Shown: piece after piece, positions 9,149 through 18,879 of the stretch | How the letters are laid out: each line of letters begins with the position of its first letter | Numbering within the stretch: position 1 is the first letter of the stretch | Origin: Ensifer adhaerens | GTDB taxonomy: Bacteria; Pseudomonadota; Alphaproteobacteria; Rhizobiales; Rhizobiaceae | DNA: 64,000 nucleotides | Assembly (NCBI RefSeq): GCF_028993555.1 | Contig: NZ_CP118610.1 | Span: 3,653,001 to 3,717,000, forward strand | Direction of reading: 5' to 3' | Notes under the pieces: model-generated | Database searches by the model: none | What the model was told of the DNA's origin: nothing | The model's input: the letters and a program-made list of their open reading frames with translations, nothing else | Made by a program: the position numbers and the translations under genes

Positions 9149-9511
9149 TTATTCTGCAGCGGCAGCAGCGGCGTCTTCGGCCTTCTGCTTGGCTTCCGCA
9201 GCGCGCTCCTGAGCCTTCTTGCCCGGAACAGCCTTGGTCGGGTTGCTGCGAGCCGGACGCTTTGCGAGACCTGCCTGATCGAGGAAGCGCAGAACGCGGT
9301 CGGTCGGCTGGGCGCCCTGGGCGATCCAGTGAGCAACGCGCTCGGCGTTGAGCTCGATGCGCTTTTCGTCGTCCTTGCCGAGCATCGGGTTCCACGAGCC
9401 GATCTTCTCGAGGAAGCGGCCGTCACGCGGGCTGCGGGCGTCGGCAACGACGATCTGGTAGTACGGACGCTTCTTGGAACCGCCACGGGCGAGACGAATT
9501 TTCAGTGCCAT
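9149..9511 (-). CDS. rpsP: 30S ribosomal protein S16 with Ala-rich tail
   Basis: A 120-residue S16, with the family opening [26 protein letters not shown] and [12 protein letters not shown]. The conserved part ends near residue 80; the rest is a charged Ala/Glu/Lys tail ending AAAAAAE, absent in E. coli S16 (about 82 residues). It leads the operon rpsP-rimM-trmD. The start is set by the universal MALKIRL sequence. Confidence 0.96.
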   Translation of the reverse strand: MALKIRLARGGSKKRPYYQIVVADARSPRDGRFLEKIGSWNPMLGKDDEKRIELNAERVAHWIAQGAQPTDRVLRFLDQAGLAKRPARSNPTKAVPGKKAQERAAEAKQKAEDAAAAAAE

Positions 9512-9549
9512 TTGAGTTACTCCTTGCAGGCTTTCTTGACCGCTTCGTT

Positions 9550-9885
9550 TCAAGCGGAATGGGGGGTACCGGCGTTGCCCGCGTTATGCGAGCGATCGGC
9601 GGCGATGGCTTCATGATGCCGGATGACTTCCTTGATGATGAAGTTCAGGAACTTCTCGGCGAAATCCGGGTCCAGATTGGCATCCTTGGCCAGGCGGCGC
9701 AGGCGTTCGATCTGGTATTCTTCGCGCGCCGGGTCGGCCGGCGGCAAGTCGTGCTTGGCCTTGAGAACGCCGACTGCCTGGGTGCAGCGGAAGCGTTCGG
9801 CCAGCATGTGGACGAGTGCGGCATCGATGTTGTCGATCGACTGCCGGTAACCCGCCAATTCCTGTTTGATTTCGGGATCAATCAT
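9550..9885 (-). CDS. Chorismate mutase, AroQ type
   Basis: A 111-residue, all-helical, single-domain chorismate mutase that converts chorismate to prephenate for phenylalanine and tyrosine. The AroQ pattern is visible: [36 protein letters not shown], then RLRRLA and a final helix [13 protein letters not shown]. It is free-standing, not fused to prephenate dehydratase. It lies between ffh and rpsP in the same direction with short gaps, probably co-transcribed. A GAGG-containing ribosome site precedes the ATG. Confidence 0.9.
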   Translation of the reverse strand: MIDPEIKQELAGYRQSIDNIDAALVHMLAERFRCTQAVGVLKAKHDLPPADPAREEYQIERLRRLAKDANLDPDFAEKFLNFIIKEVIRHHEAIAADRSHNAGNAGTPHSA

Positions 9886-9898
9886 CTCTCACCGATCC

Positions 9899-11464
9899 TC
9901 ACTTCTTCTTCGGCAGGCCGGGAAGGCCGGGGAAACCGCCACCGAGGCCCGGAAGCTTGGCGCCACCCAGACCCGGCAGACCGCCGCCGCCAAGGCCCGG
10001 CATGCCACCGGGCTTGAGGCCGGCTGCCTCCGCCTGCTTCTGCAGCGCTTCGAGCTGCTTCGGGTCGAGCTTCGAAAGGTCGGGCATGCCACCGCCACCG
10101 AGGCCACCAAGCCCCATCTTGTTGGCAAGGCCGCCCATCATCTGCTTCATCATGCCGCCTTTGCCCTTGCCGCCCATCATCTTCATCATGTCCGCCATCT
10201 GGCGGTGCATCTTCAGAAGCTTGTTGATGTCGGCGGCATCAGTGCCAGAACCGGCGGCGATGCGCTTCTTGCGCGAATGCTTCAGGAGGTCGGGGTTGGC
10301 ACGCTCGGCCTTGGTCATCGACGAGATGATGGCGAGCTGGCGCTTGAACAGGCTGTCGTCAAGGCCTGCGGCAGCCATCTTGTCCTTCATGCCGGCCATG
10401 CCCGGCATCAGGCCCATGATGCCGCCCATACCGCCCATCTTCTGCATCTGGCCGAGCTGGTCGGCAAGGTCGTTCAGATCGAACTTGCCCTTGGCCATCT
10501 TGGCGGCCATGGCGGCCGCCTTCTCGGCGTCGATGTTCTCGGCCGCCTTCTCGACGAGCGAGACGATGTCGCCCATGCCGAGGATGCGGTCGGCGACGCG
10601 ACGGGGATGGAACTCTTCGAGTTCGCCCATCTTTTCGCCGACACCGATAAGCTTGATCGGCTTGCCGGTGACCGCGCGCATCGACAGCGCCGCACCGCCG
10701 CGGCCGTCGCCGTCCATGCGGGTGAGCACCAGGCCGGTGATGCCGACGCGTTCGTCGAAGTTGCGGGCGAGATTGACTGCGTCCTGACCGGTCAGCGCAT
10801 CGGCGACGAGCAGGATTTCATGCGGATTGGACTTCCGCTTGATCTCCGCCATCTCGATCATCAGCGGCTCGTCGATATGGGTACGGCCGGCGGTGTCGAG
10901 GATGACGACGTCATGACCGCCGAGCTTGGCAGCCTGGACGGCGCGCGCGGCGATATCGGTCGGCGACTGGCCGGCAATGATCGGCAGCGTATCGACACCG
11001 GTCTGCACGCCGAGCTGGCGGAGCTGCTCCTGGGCCGCCGGACGACGCGTGTCGAGCGAAGCCATCAGGACCTTTTTCTTGTCCCGCGACTTCATCCGGT
11101 TGGCGATCTTGCCGGTGGTCGTCGTCTTACCGGAGCCCTGCAGACCCACCATCATGATGACGACCGGTGCCGGCGCGTTGAGGTCGATCGTCACGCCCTC
11201 GGAGCCGAGCATCTCGATGAGTTCGTCATGGACGATCTTGACGACCATCTGGCCGGGCTTGATCGACTTCAGGATCTCGGCGCCGACGGCCTTTTCGCGA
11301 ACCCTTTCAGTAAAGGAGCGCACGACATCGAGCGCGACGTCGGCTTCGAGCAACGCACGGCGAACCTCGCGGAGCGCAGCGGAAACATCGGCTTCCGACA
11401 ATGCGCCGCGGCCGGTCAGTCCATTCAATATGGAACCAAGGCGGTCCTGGAGGCTCTCGAACAT
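9899..11464 (-). CDS. ffh: Signal recognition particle protein Ffh
   Basis: A 521-residue SRP54 GTPase that, with 4.5S RNA and FtsY, targets nascent inner-membrane proteins. The N domain (MFESLQDRLGSILNGLTGRGALSE) is followed by the G domain, with G1 in GLQGSGKTTTTGKIA and DTAGR, then the Met-rich M domain with many Met-Gly-Gly repeats. The tail is a long Gly/Leu/Pro/Lys low-complexity stretch ending LPGLPKKK. The start at 11464 is the conserved MFESLQ. The receptor ftsY lies 4 kb away on the other strand. Confidence 0.97.
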   Translation of the reverse strand: MFESLQDRLGSILNGLTGRGALSEADVSAALREVRRALLEADVALDVVRSFTERVREKAVGAEILKSIKPGQMVVKIVHDELIEMLGSEGVTIDLNAPAPVVIMMVGLQGSGKTTTTGKIANRMKSRDKKKVLMASLDTRRPAAQEQLRQLGVQTGVDTLPIIAGQSPTDIAARAVQAAKLGGHDVVILDTAGRTHIDEPLMIEMAEIKRKSNPHEILLVADALTGQDAVNLARNFDERVGITGLVLTRMDGDGRGGAALSMRAVTGKPIKLIGVGEKMGELEEFHPRRVADRILGMGDIVSLVEKAAENIDAEKAAAMAAKMAKGKFDLNDLADQLGQMQKMGGMGGIMGLMPGMAGMKDKMAAAGLDDSLFKRQLAIISSMTKAERANPDLLKHSRKKRIAAGSGTDAADINKLLKMHRQMADMMKMMGGKGKGGMMKQMMGGLANKMGLGGLGGGGMPDLSKLDPKQLEALQKQAEAAGLKPGGMPGLGGGGLPGLGGAKLPGLGGGFPGLPGLPKKK

Positions 11465-11720
11465 TCTCACTTCCTTCTGGTTTCCGGTGGCGATCAACTC
11501 GCCGGAAACGTGGGTTCCTTCGCCTGGAAAACAAGGCGCAAAGCCAAAAACCACCCGAGGGCGCGACGCGCTGTCGGATGTTGACCTCCGGGTTCTCTTT
11601 ATACCTTTACGGGACCCGGTCGGTGGCTTCGAAGACTTGAGCTTGCGAAGGAATTGGGGCGGATAAACAGGAAAGCGCAGCAAAAGTCAAGGACGACAGG
11701 GCAATGAGGGCGCTTTGGGC

Positions 11721-12203
11721 TCAGAGCGCCCCGCTATCGACCGCCTCGTCCAGTTCCCCTGCCAACTGTTCGAAGGCCGTTGCCACCCGCGTCATGACCC
11801 GCAGCGTCGCGACCACTTCGGTCTGATTGATGTCACCGAGCAGGGCGTGCAGCATCTCGACTTCACGACGATGGATTTCCTCGAACAGATCAAGCCCGGC
11901 AGCTGTCGGGGTACAAAGATAGGCACGCCGGTGTTCCGGATTCGGCCGCTTCTCGAGCAAATGCTTGTCCATCAGGCCGTTGACGACGCGCAGCACGAAC
12001 TGTCGTTTCATCGATAGGCGTCGCGCCGCCTCTGGCACCGTCAGCGGCTCCAGGCAAAAAAGTTCGAGAACAGCGCGCTCCGCAACAGATATGCCGGCGC
12101 CGTCGAGCATATGCTCCGACGCTCGTTGCATATTGAGATTGATCGAGCGGACCAGCCGAAGGGTTTTGTAGAGGCGTTCATGCGGGTCGAATCGAACGAG
12201 CAT
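11721..12203 (-). CDS. MarR-family transcriptional regulator
   Basis: A 160-residue MarR protein. The winged helix-turn-helix spans about residues 45-105 (SVAERAVLELFCLEPLTVPEAARRLSMKRQFVLRVVNGLMDKHLLEKRPNPEHRRAYLCTPTAAG), flanked by dimerisation helices. It is divergent from the hydrolase gene at 12319, with a 115-bp shared region that contains an AGCAA-N5-TTGCT inverted repeat. This suggests autoregulation and control of the hydrolase. The ligand cannot be read from the sequence. Confidence 0.88.
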   Translation of the reverse strand: MLVRFDPHERLYKTLRLVRSINLNMQRASEHMLDGAGISVAERAVLELFCLEPLTVPEAARRLSMKRQFVLRVVNGLMDKHLLEKRPNPEHRRAYLCTPTAAGLDLFEEIHRREVEMLHALLGDINQTEVVATLRVMTRVATAFEQLAGELDEAVDSGAL

Positions 12204-12214
12204 GGAAGCACGAT

Positions 12215-12229
12215 AGCAATCCAGTTGCT
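12215..12229. promoter_or_regulatory. Candidate MarR operator
   Basis: AGCAA-N5-TTGCT is a perfect inverted repeat 12 bases before the marR start and about 90 bases before the divergent hydrolase gene. Its position fits autorepression of the MarR gene. The link is an inference from position and symmetry. Confidence 0.4.
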
Positions 12230-12318
12230 GTTTTCAAGAATTTGTTAAAGCCCGATCTTCCATCGGATGCGCCGGTGCACCATCTCTTGCAGTCAAATGA
12301 CATGCCGAAAGGCTCGGG

Positions 12319-13335
12319 ATGAAGAAGTCGCAAAACCCATACTATCGAGGCCCCGTCTCCGATCACTTCGACGGAACCCGCTTCTTCAATCCCGGCGGCA
12401 GGCCGCCCAAGGGCATGACTGATTTGCTGCGCTGGCAGTTCGGCGGCGGCAAGGCGCGCTGGCCGGCGCACAATCCAAGCCCATTCGCACAGACCAAGCC
12501 TGAACTCGTCGTCGAAGGCGAACGCCTGCGCGTGACGATGGTCGGCCACGCGACGCTGCTCATCCAGGTGCACGGGGTGAACATTTTGACCGACCCCGTC
12601 TGGGCACATCGCGCCAGCCCTTTCGCCTTTGCCGGCCCGCAGCGCCGCAACGCCCCCGGTATCGAGCTCGACGACCTGCCGCCGATCGACATCGTGCTCG
12701 TTACCCACAATCACTATGATCACCTCGATGTCGAGACGCTAGCCGCGCTCCATGAGGAACACGGGCCGCGGATCATCACCCCGCTCGGCAACGACACGAT
12801 CATTCGCCGCGCCGTTCCTGACGCTGAGATAACAGTGGTCGACTGGAACGACCAGGTTGATTGCGGCGACGACATCATTCTCCATGCCGAGCCGTGCCAT
12901 CACTGGTCGGCCCGCGGCTCGCGCGACCGGCGCATGGCGCTCTGGGCAGCTTTTGTACTGGAGACGCCGGCGGGCAAGATCTATCACGTCGGCGACACCG
13001 GCTTTCACGACGGCATCAACTACCGTGCGGCGCGCGAAAAACACGGCGCCCTCCGGCTGGCCAACCTGCCCTTCGGCGCCTACGAGCCGCGCTGGTTCAT
13101 GCGGGACCAGCACCAGAACCCGGAGGAAGCGGTGCGCGGCATGATCGAATGTGCCGCAGCCCATGTGGCGGGCCACCACTGGGGCACGTTCCGCCTGACC
13201 GATGAAGGCGTGGACGAGCCGCGCCAGGCGCTGGAACGGGCGCTCGATGCGGCCGGCATCGCCCGCAGCCGTTTCCGGCCCTTGCGCCCCGGCGAAATCT
13301 TCGACGTACCCTCGGCGGCGCCGGCCGGCGAATGA
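12319..13335 (+). CDS. Metallo-beta-lactamase-fold hydrolase, NAPE-PLD/RomA-like
   Basis: A 338-residue MBL-fold protein. The metal site motif HNHYDHLD is near residue 133, with further metal-binding histidines in HHWSARG and HVGDTGFHDG. The arrangement, plus HWGTFRLTDE near the C-terminus, matches bacterial proteins related to N-acyl-phosphatidylethanolamine phospholipase D and RomA rather than beta-lactamases. No signal peptide is visible. It is divergent from the MarR gene, so it may be induced by that regulator's ligand. The substrate is unknown. Confidence 0.85.
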   Translation: MKKSQNPYYRGPVSDHFDGTRFFNPGGRPPKGMTDLLRWQFGGGKARWPAHNPSPFAQTKPELVVEGERLRVTMVGHATLLIQVHGVNILTDPVWAHRASPFAFAGPQRRNAPGIELDDLPPIDIVLVTHNHYDHLDVETLAALHEEHGPRIITPLGNDTIIRRAVPDAEITVVDWNDQVDCGDDIILHAEPCHHWSARGSRDRRMALWAAFVLETPAGKIYHVGDTGFHDGINYRAAREKHGALRLANLPFGAYEPRWFMRDQHQNPEEAVRGMIECAAAHVAGHHWGTFRLTDEGVDEPRQALERALDAAGIARSRFRPLRPGEIFDVPSAAPAGE

Positions 13336-13427
13336 ACGCGGCACTGGTAATTTCCGGGCTTTTCCGCCATATACAGCCCGAATGAAGGGTGCCTCTCTTG
13401 CAAGAGGCCGGTTTGGACAATCGCCAC

Positions 13428-14339
13428 ATGACCGACAACGTGCAATTCGCCAGGATGAACGGGCTTGGAAACAAGATCCTTGTCGTCGACATGCGCGGTC
13501 GGAAGGATCGGGTCACGCCGGCGGCCGCGATTGCGCTCAATGCCGATCCGGCCACGGCCTTCGACCAGATCATGGCGATCCACGACCCCAGGGCGGCCGG
13601 CACCGACGCCTGGATCGATATCGTCAATTGCGACGGTTCCATGGCCCAGGCCTGCGGCAATGGAACCCGTTGTGTCGTCCAGGCGCTCGCGGCCGAAACC
13701 GGCAAGAAGGCCTTCACCTTCCAGACCATCGCCGGCATCTTGAACGCCAGGGAGCACGAGGACGGCACGATATCGGTCGATATGGGCACGCCGGTTTTCG
13801 CCTGGGACAAGATCCCGCTTGCCGAAGAATTTGCCGACACGAGCCGCATAGAGCTTCAGATCGGACCGATCGACAATCCCGTCCTGCATTCGCCTTCGGC
13901 CATGTCGATGGGCAATCCGCACGCGGTTTTCTGGGTGGACAAGGACCCGATGTCCTTCGATCTCGACCGTTTCGGCCCACTGCTTGAAAACCATCCAATG
14001 TTTCCCGAGCGCGCCAATATCACGCTGGCACAAGTGCTTTCGCCCTCGTCGCTGCGCACCCGCACCTGGGAACGTGGCGCTGGGCTGACATTGGCCTGTG
14101 GCTCGGCCGCCTGTGCGGCCGCCGTCAGCGCCGCACGCACCGGCCGCACCGGCCGGAAGGTGACGATCGACGTCTCCTCCGCCCCCGCCCCGGCAAAGCT
14201 GACCATCGAATGGCTGGACAGCAACGACCATGTCGTCATGACCGGTCCGGCCGAATGGGAATGGTCCGGTACGTTGAACCCGACGACCGGCACCTGGCAG
14301 CGCGACGAAGCCGAGGCCAGTGGAGCCCGGGCGCTTTGA
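13428..14339 (+). CDS. dapF: Diaminopimelate epimerase
   Basis: A 303-residue enzyme that converts LL- to meso-diaminopimelate for lysine and peptidoglycan. It is a tandem fold with one catalytic cysteine in each half: GNGTRC near residue 83 and LACGSAAC near residue 223. The start at 13428 gives the usual short lead before [18 protein letters not shown]. Its TGA stop overlaps the TTG start of the next gene, so the two are translationally coupled. Confidence 0.96.
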   Translation: MTDNVQFARMNGLGNKILVVDMRGRKDRVTPAAAIALNADPATAFDQIMAIHDPRAAGTDAWIDIVNCDGSMAQACGNGTRCVVQALAAETGKKAFTFQTIAGILNAREHEDGTISVDMGTPVFAWDKIPLAEEFADTSRIELQIGPIDNPVLHSPSAMSMGNPHAVFWVDKDPMSFDLDRFGPLLENHPMFPERANITLAQVLSPSSLRTRTWERGAGLTLACGSAACAAAVSAARTGRTGRKVTIDVSSAPAPAKLTIEWLDSNDHVVMTGPAEWEWSGTLNPTTGTWQRDEAEASGARAL

Positions 14340-15610
14340 GCGGCGTCGAGGTCATAACCTTCGGCTGCCGTCTCAATACCTACGAATCCGAAGTGATGCG
14401 GGCGGAAGCCGAGAAGGCGGGGCTGAACAACGCCATCCTTGTCAATACCTGCGCCGTCACCGGCGAGGCCGTGCGCCAGGCGCGCCAGGCGATCCGTCGC
14501 GCCCGCCGCGACAATCCGCATGCCCGCATCATCGTCACCGGCTGCGCCGCGCAGACCGAGAAGGAAACCTTTGCCGAAATGGCCGAGGTCGATGCCGTGC
14601 TCGGCAACGAGGAGAAGCTGAAGAGCGCCTCCTATCGCTCGTTGCCCGACTTCGGCGTCTCGGCGGAAGAAAAGCTGCGCGTCAACGACATCATGAGCGT
14701 GCGCGCCACGGCACCGCAGATGGTCAAGCACATCGACGGCCACGTGCGCGCCTTCATCCAGGTACAGAACGGCTGCGACCATCGCTGCACCTTCTGCATC
14801 ATCCCCTATGGCCGCGGCAATTCCCGCTCCGTGCCGATGGGCGCCGTGGTCGACCAGGCACGCAAGCTCGTCGAGACCGGCTATTGCGAGATCGTGCTGA
14901 CCGGCGTCGACGCCACCAGCTACGGCGCCGATCTTCCCGGTGCCCCGACACTCGGCCTGCTTGCCAAGACGCTTCTGAAACAGGTGCCGGAGATCCGCCG
15001 CCTGCGGCTTTCCTCGATCGACGGCATCGAGGCCGACAAGCACCTCTTCGACCTGATCGCCGACGAGGCGCGTTTCATGCCGCATCTGCATCTGTCGCTG
15101 CAGCACGGCGACGACATGATCCTCAAGCGCATGAAGCGCCGGCACTCGAGCGCCGACGCGCGCGCCTTCACGGACCAGGTTCGGCGCTTGCGCCCCGATA
15201 TCAGCCTCGGCGCCGATATGATCGCCGGCTTTCCGACCGAGACGGAAGAGATGTTCGAAAACGCTGCAAAGCTCGCGGAGGATTGCGGCATTGTGCATCT
15301 GCACGTCTTTCCCTACAGCCCGCGTCCCGGCACGCCGGCTGCGCGCATGCCGCAGCTCGATCGCGGCCTCGTCAAGGATCGTGCCTCCCGCCTGCGCGCT
15401 GTCGGCGCGACGCTCTACGCCCGCCACCTCGACAGCATGGTCGGAAGCGAGCAGACGATCCTGGTCGAGAACAACGGGCTCGCCCACACACAAAACTTCA
15501 CGCTTGTCGATGCCGCCGGTCTCGCACCGCGCGCGCTTGTTCCGGTCTCAATCACCGGCAACAATGGCAAGCATCTGACGATGCAGGTAAAACAGATGGC
15601 TGCGGCCTGA
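14336..15610 (+). CDS. mtaB: tRNA (t6A37) methylthiotransferase MtaB
   Basis: A 424-residue radical-SAM methylthiotransferase that makes ms2t6A at position 37 of ANN-decoding tRNAs. The UPF0004 domain ([42 protein letters not shown]) supplies three cysteines for one cluster; the radical-SAM site is [15 protein letters not shown]; a TRAM-like C-terminal part follows. The start is TTG at 14336, overlapping the dapF stop as TTGA, with GGAG 11 bases upstream; upstream in-frame ATGs lie deep inside dapF and are not used. Confidence 0.92.
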   Translation: MSGVEVITFGCRLNTYESEVMRAEAEKAGLNNAILVNTCAVTGEAVRQARQAIRRARRDNPHARIIVTGCAAQTEKETFAEMAEVDAVLGNEEKLKSASYRSLPDFGVSAEEKLRVNDIMSVRATAPQMVKHIDGHVRAFIQVQNGCDHRCTFCIIPYGRGNSRSVPMGAVVDQARKLVETGYCEIVLTGVDATSYGADLPGAPTLGLLAKTLLKQVPEIRRLRLSSIDGIEADKHLFDLIADEARFMPHLHLSLQHGDDMILKRMKRRHSSADARAFTDQVRRLRPDISLGADMIAGFPTETEEMFENAAKLAEDCGIVHLHVFPYSPRPGTPAARMPQLDRGLVKDRASRLRAVGATLYARHLDSMVGSEQTILVENNGLAHTQNFTLVDAAGLAPRALVPVSITGNNGKHLTMQVKQMAAA

Positions 15611-15628
15611 TTTATGCGGAATTCCTGA

Positions 15629-17305
15629 ATGGCAATGGGTTTCATCAAGAGGATCTTCACCTTCGGCAAGGGCGCGGTGGAGGAAACGAAGCCGCAGGAT
15701 GCCGCGCCGGAGGCGGACGTCGCGGGCGCGTCGCCTGTCGAAACACCGGCTGTGCCGGAACCCGCTATCTTCGAGCACATCTCCCCGGCCGAAGCCATCA
15801 TCGACGAACAGCCGGCGGCTGAAGAAACCTCCGAAGAGCTGCTTCAGCCGCTGTCCGACATCGAGGCGCTGCCGCTCGCCGTGGAGGACCCGATCCTGCC
15901 GGCCGAGATCGAGACCGCAGGTGGACCGGCGCCGGACGAGACGTCCAGCGAAGAGACTATTGCATCAGCAGAGCCCGTCACTGAACAGCATGGACTGTCG
16001 CCGGCGGCGCAAGAGTCGCTCGAGGCTTACGGCGAGCTTCAGGAAACCGTGCCTGAAGAACCGCCCGTCGAGCCTGAAGACCTGGCCGAACAGGAAGAAA
16101 TCGCTGCCGTTGAAACGCAGGCGGTCGACGATGAGGCAAGCCACACGGCCCCCACCTATGCAGAGCCTATCGACGAAGTCACCCCAGAGAGTGACAGTGT
16201 TCCCGAGGCGCCAACGTCCGAAGCACCAGCTGCCGAAACGCCGGTTCTTGATGCGCCCGTGCCTGAGGAGCCAGTCCTCGAAACCCCCATCGCCGAAGCT
16301 CCCGCTGCCCCCGCAGCCCTCCCCAAGGGCTTTGCGACCGCCGACAGCAGACCCAAGGAAGAGCCGGCCTCTGCGCCGAAGGAAAAGCTCACCTGGTACC
16401 AGCGCCTGCGCCGCGGCCTTGCCCGCACCTCGTCGCAGCTGACCGGCCAGATCGCCAGCCTCTTCACCAAGCGCAAGCTCGACGAGGCGACGCTGCAGGA
16501 TCTTGAAGACCTGCTGATCCAGGCGGACCTTGGCGTCGAGACGGCGATGCGCATCACCGACACGCTTGCCTCCGAGCGCTACGGCAAGGATGTCTCCGGC
16601 GAGGACGTTTCGCGCATCATGGCCGGCGAAATCACCAAGGTGCTTTCGCCCGTCGCCAAGCCGCTGGAACTCGACCTCAGCCACAAGCCGCACGTCATTC
16701 TCGTCGTCGGCGTCAACGGCACCGGCAAGACGACGACGATCGGCAAGCTCGCAGCCAAGCTTTCGGGCGCGGGCCTGAAGGTCATGCTCGCCGCCGGCGA
16801 CACCTTCCGTGCCGCGGCGATCGAGCAGCTGAAGATCTGGGCCGAGCGCACCAATTCGGACATCGTTTCTTCCAAGCTCGGCGCCGATGCCGCCGGCCTC
16901 GCCTATGAAGCCTTCCAGCAGGCGCGCGAGAAGAAGTCCGACGTGCTCATCATCGACACTGCCGGCCGACTGCAGAACAAGGCCGAACTGATGGCGGAAC
17001 TCGAAAAGATCGTCCGCGTCCTCGGCAAGCTCGATCCGGATGCACCGCATACCGTATTGCAGACGCTCGATGCCACCACCGGGCAGAACGCCCTGCAGCA
17101 GGTCGAGATCTTCCGCAACGTCGCCGGCGTCAGCGGCCTGATCATGACCAAGCTCGACGGCACGGCGCGCGGCGGCATCCTTGTCGCCATCTCGGCCAAG
17201 CACAAGCTGCCGGTCTATTTCATCGGCGTCGGCGAAGGCATCGACGACCTGGAGCCGTTCGAGGCCAAGGATTTTGCCGAGGCGATCGCCGGCGTCGCGG
17301 CCTGA
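15629..17305 (+). CDS. ftsY: SRP receptor FtsY with long acidic A domain
   Basis: A 558-residue SRP receptor GTPase. Residues from about 15 to 250 form an acidic Glu/Pro/Ala-rich A domain, after a basic membrane-touching start (MGFIKRIFTFGKG). The NG domain follows (LTWYQRLRRGLARTSSQLTG, then GVNGTGKTTTIGKLA as G1, DTAGRLQNK and TKLDGTARGG). E. coli FtsY is about 500 residues. The start could also be the ATG six bases later. It follows mtaB by 18 bases and belongs to the dapF-mtaB-ftsY-yciB run. Confidence 0.95.
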   Translation: MAMGFIKRIFTFGKGAVEETKPQDAAPEADVAGASPVETPAVPEPAIFEHISPAEAIIDEQPAAEETSEELLQPLSDIEALPLAVEDPILPAEIETAGGPAPDETSSEETIASAEPVTEQHGLSPAAQESLEAYGELQETVPEEPPVEPEDLAEQEEIAAVETQAVDDEASHTAPTYAEPIDEVTPESDSVPEAPTSEAPAAETPVLDAPVPEEPVLETPIAEAPAAPAALPKGFATADSRPKEEPASAPKEKLTWYQRLRRGLARTSSQLTGQIASLFTKRKLDEATLQDLEDLLIQADLGVETAMRITDTLASERYGKDVSGEDVSRIMAGEITKVLSPVAKPLELDLSHKPHVILVVGVNGTGKTTTIGKLAAKLSGAGLKVMLAAGDTFRAAAIEQLKIWAERTNSDIVSSKLGADAAGLAYEAFQQAREKKSDVLIIDTAGRLQNKAELMAELEKIVRVLGKLDPDAPHTVLQTLDATTGQNALQQVEIFRNVAGVSGLIMTKLDGTARGGILVAISAKHKLPVYFIGVGEGIDDLEPFEAKDFAEAIAGVAA

Positions 17306-17377
17306 TGAGGCAGTTCTGCGCCCGTGCGTTTGCACGGGCCCATTGCCTTGATATGGTTTTGCCGCAAAGCTGGTGTT

Positions 17378-18046
17378 ATGAGCAGCAGGCACATGCAGAA
17401 ACAGGACCCGGAAATGTCGTCGATCGAGGCTACCAAGCCGCAGAAGGAAGTCAGCCCCTTGCTCAAGATGGTGCTGGAGCTTGGACCGCTGATGGTCTTC
17501 TTCTTCGCCAATTCACGCGGTGAGTGGCTCGCCGGACATTTCCCGGCACTCGCCGAGCTCGGCGGTCCGATCTTCATCGCCACCGGCCTGTTCATGGCCG
17601 CGACCGCGATCGCGCTCGCCGTCTCGTGGATACTGACCCGCACCCTGCCGATGATGCCGCTGATCTCGGGCATCGTCGTTTTCGTCTTCGGCGCGCTGAC
17701 GCTCTGGCTGCAAAACGACACTTTCATCAAGATGAAGCCGACGATCGTCAACACGCTGTTCGGCGCGATCCTGCTCGGCGGCCTTCTCTTCGGCAAGTCG
17801 CTGCTCGGCTACGTCTTCCACTCCGCCTTCAAGCTCGATGAAGCCGGCTGGCGCAAGCTGACACTGCGCTGGGGCGTGTTCTTCCTCTTCCTCGCCATCC
17901 TCAACGAAGTGGTCTGGCGCTCGTTCTCGACCGACTTCTGGGTCGCCTTCAAGGTGTGGGGCACGATGCCGATCACCATCCTGTTCACGCTCGCCCAGAT
18001 GCCCTTGATCATGAAGCACTCGCTTGATCAGGAGAACGCCGAGTGA
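17378..18046 (+). CDS. yciB: Inner-membrane septation protein A / YciB family
   Basis: About 222 residues with five or more membrane helices. The diagnostic family segments are [49 protein letters not shown] and [24 protein letters not shown]. YciB/IspZ proteins affect septation and the cell envelope; their biochemical role is not settled. Three in-frame ATGs (17378, 17393, 17414) are possible; all lie ahead of the conserved part and none has a strong ribosome site. It overlaps the following DUF2585 gene by GTGA. Confidence 0.9.
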   Translation: MSSRHMQKQDPEMSSIEATKPQKEVSPLLKMVLELGPLMVFFFANSRGEWLAGHFPALAELGGPIFIATGLFMAATAIALAVSWILTRTLPMMPLISGIVVFVFGALTLWLQNDTFIKMKPTIVNTLFGAILLGGLLFGKSLLGYVFHSAFKLDEAGWRKLTLRWGVFFLFLAILNEVVWRSFSTDFWVAFKVWGTMPITILFTLAQMPLIMKHSLDQENAE

Positions 18047-18633
18047 GCACGACGCTTGAGGAGAATGACAGCAACCGTCACGCGCTCCTCTGGCTTGCCG
18101 CCTGTTTCGCGGTCCTCGCCATTCAGGTCGTCACCCAGCACCTGATGGGCCGCATCTGGATCTGCGACTGCGGCTACGTCAAACTCTTCGAGCCCGTGGC
18201 CAAATCCAGCGGCAACTCCCAGCACATCGCCGACTGGTACACGCCGTCCCACATCATCCACGGCTTCCTGTTCTACGGCCTCGGCCATCTGCTGTTGCGC
18301 GGCAAGCCGCTGACGGCCAAGCTCTTCCTGGCGATGGTGATCGAATCCGCCTGGGAGATCGCCGAAAACACTCCCATGGTGATCAACCGCTATCGCTCGG
18401 CGACGATCTCACTCGACTACTTCGGCGACAGCATCCTGAACTCGACCATGGACACGCTGGCGATGGTCGCGGGCTTCATGTTCGCCGCCCGCATGCCGGT
18501 CTGGCTGACGGTGACGATCGCCATTGTCTTCGAGCTTTTCACCGGCTGGTTGATCCGCGACAATCTCACGCTCAATGTGCTGATGCTGGTCTGGCCGCTC
18601 GACGCCGTCAGGGACTGGCAGGCGGGGATCTAG
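18043..18633 (+). CDS. DUF2585 (UPF0314) family membrane protein
   Basis: A 196-residue integral membrane protein of the alphaproteobacterial DUF2585 family. Features are an N-terminal helix, a short [11 protein letters not shown] segment, a [25 protein letters not shown] block with conserved Trp and His, and an acidic in-membrane [21 protein letters not shown] motif. The start is GTG at 18043, overlapping the yciB stop, so the two are translationally coupled and perhaps act in the same envelope process. No function is known. Confidence 0.85.
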   Translation: MSTTLEENDSNRHALLWLAACFAVLAIQVVTQHLMGRIWICDCGYVKLFEPVAKSSGNSQHIADWYTPSHIIHGFLFYGLGHLLLRGKPLTAKLFLAMVIESAWEIAENTPMVINRYRSATISLDYFGDSILNSTMDTLAMVAGFMFAARMPVWLTVTIAIVFELFTGWLIRDNLTLNVLMLVWPLDAVRDWQAGI

Positions 18634-18661
18634 TCGAGCTTCGGAGTTCGCCGTAGCCTCT

Positions 18662-18703
18662 CATCCCGCTGCCGCCACCTTCTCCCCGCAAACGGGGAGA
18701 GGG
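18662..18703. repeat. Rhizobial palindromic repeat (ttctcccc hairpin)
   Basis: A stem tctccccg/cggggaga with a CAAA loop at 18681-18700, preceded by a ccgctgccgccacc tail. It is a diverged relative of the two copies at 39877-40089. It lies in the 246-bp gap between two convergent gene ends. A degenerate partial copy (cttctccccgcac) is at about 18810. I see no gene in the gap. Confidence 0.65.
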
Positions 18704-18879
18704 AATTTGGGGCGCTCGCCTCCGCTACATTCACCGCCCCTCAGAGCAAAATCAGTCACGCCCAAAGCAAACCTGATGAGTTTAGGCAGGCGCGTGCCGC
18801 AAGTCTCCTTCTCCCCGCACAGGAAGAAAAGTGGTCGGCGGGCCGAACGAGAGGTAGCTTGCGCCAACAGTGAACGGGA

